From the NCBI RefSeq assembly GCF_030695065.1, contig NZ_JAUYTR010000005.1, positions 62,001 to 126,000 of the forward strand: a stretch of DNA of 64,000 nucleotides, given 5' to 3'. The first letter of the stretch is position 1, and every line of letters starts with the position of its first letter. A model generated the notes under the pieces. The model ran no database searches. It saw nothing but the letters and a program-made list of their open reading frames with translations, and was not told the origin of the DNA. The position numbers and the translations under genes were made by a program. Below are positions 63,594 to 64,000 of the stretch, piece after piece. The DNA is from Sediminibacterium sp. GTDB taxonomy: Bacteria > Bacteroidota > Bacteroidia > Chitinophagales > Chitinophagaceae.

Positions 63594-64000
63594 ATGTTTA
63601 GTGCCAACCGTATTAAATACATTCATTTTATAGGATTTGTCATTGTATTAATTGGCTGTCTAAATTTGGTTGGATGGCAATTTGATATCACGATACTAAA
63701 GAGCTTCTCTAGTGAAATGACATCAATGAATCCGCTCACTGCCATTACTTTTATTGCAGCAGGTATTTGGTTATACTTTTTTAAAGAAAACAGCTTAAAT
63801 ACCCGAACCGTTGCTTTTGGAATATTTGTTTTATTAGTTGGTGTAATACACAGTTTATCAGACCAATTTTCTATTAAATTCATCAATTTAGATCATTTGT
63901 TGTTTCAAGAAAAACTAGATGCTAGTGATATTAATTCACATTTAGCAACTACTACTGCTTTTTTATTTATGCTTAGTGGCATAGTGATGATTAGCTCGCA
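63594..64000 (+). CDS. Membrane sensor protein, N-terminal fragment (window edge)
   Basis: An open frame from the ATG at 63594 runs to the end of the window without a stop (135 codons). It has a first membrane helix (FIGFVIVLIGCLNLVGW), a short polar segment, the block MNPLTAITFIAAGIWLYFF, a third helix (VAFGIFVLLVGVIHSLSD), a periplasmic-looking stretch, then the start of a fourth helix (TAFLFMLSGIVMISS). The phrase M-N-P-L-T-A followed by a hydrophobic helix is typical of the membrane input region of hybrid or PAS-containing histidine kinases in many bacteria. No catalytic domain is visible yet, so the kinase assignment is an inference. Divergent from the FG-GAP gene. Confidence 0.7.
   Translation, partial: MFSANRIKYIHFIGFVIVLIGCLNLVGWQFDITILKSFSSEMTSMNPLTAITFIAAGIWLYFFKENSLNTRTVAFGIFVLLVGVIHSLSDQFSIKFINLDHLLFQEKLDASDINSHLATTTAFLFMLSGIVMISS

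Noticed and set aside
63623..63886. Minus-strand frame of 87 codons near the right edge
   Set aside because: The plus-strand frame from 63594 has membrane helices and runs to the end of the window; the minus frame is its shadow.

Overview
The window is AT-rich chromosomal DNA of a Bacteroidota bacterium, most likely a member of the Chitinophagaceae. The grounds are protein content: a SusC/SusD pair, a MurF-alanine racemase fusion, GldF/GldG gliding-type ABC genes, a CzcA-TolC fusion, many secreted TPR and FG-GAP/VCBS lipoproteins, and TAnnTTTG-type -7 promoter elements. Genus is inference. I saw no tRNA, rRNA, CRISPR array, insertion sequence, integrase or phage gene.

Layout. 1-2.8 kb: secreted or outer-membrane proteins (the left one cut by the window edge) and a TPR protein. 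2.8-8.75 kb: cell-envelope genes murF-alr, terC-like and a GldF-GldG fusion. 8.8-10.94 kb: iscS-iscU-iscA Fe-S operon ending in a clear terminator. 11-13.9 kb: methylmalonyl-CoA epimerase, then convergent acpP-fabF-rnc and an overlooked 36-residue membrane peptide overlapping the rnc stop. 13.9-14.9 kb: GNAT acetyltransferase and a YcxB-like protein. 14.9-19.2 kb: a compact sucrose cassette, with an SLC45-type importer, a fructokinase-type PfkB and a cytoplasmic amylosucrase with a GTG start. In this model sucrose is imported, its glucose becomes alpha-1,4-glucan directly and the fructose is phosphorylated.

19.2-25.9 kb: a five-gene operon with two lipoproteins of the vanadium haloperoxidase/PAP2 fold, a beta-barrel, a FecA-like TonB receptor and a small membrane-anchored protein. 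26-38.4 kb: an SRPBCC/GyrI-like protein, then a SusC/SusD pair followed, after a terminator, by two large FG-GAP plus ASPIC/UnbV (CRTAC1-like) lipoproteins. 38.8-50.8 kb: a BNR-propeller protein with a LolA-like protein, a 13-repeat TPR protein, and a divalent-metal RND efflux operon (adaptor, CzcA-TolC fusion, small secreted protein, NIPSNAP protein). 51-54.4 kb: a multi-PAS/GAF protein ending in a histidine-kinase dimerisation helix but with no ATPase domain. 54.4-58.1 kb: a tightly overlapped glycan cassette (GH29 fucosidase, HexNAc 1-kinase-like protein, GH109 alpha-N-acetylgalactosaminidase-like protein). 58.2-63.5 kb: queD, then a third haloperoxidase/PAP2-fold lipoprotein directly behind a third FG-GAP/ASPIC lipoprotein. 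63.6 kb to the end: the start of a membrane sensor protein cut by the window edge.

The strongest candidate for an undescribed system is the recurring surface-lipoprotein set: three VHPO/PAP2-fold lipoproteins, two with altered metal/phosphate-site residues, and three FG-GAP/ASPIC lipoproteins, in loci with TonB-dependent receptors or beta-barrels. Its function cannot be read from the sequence.
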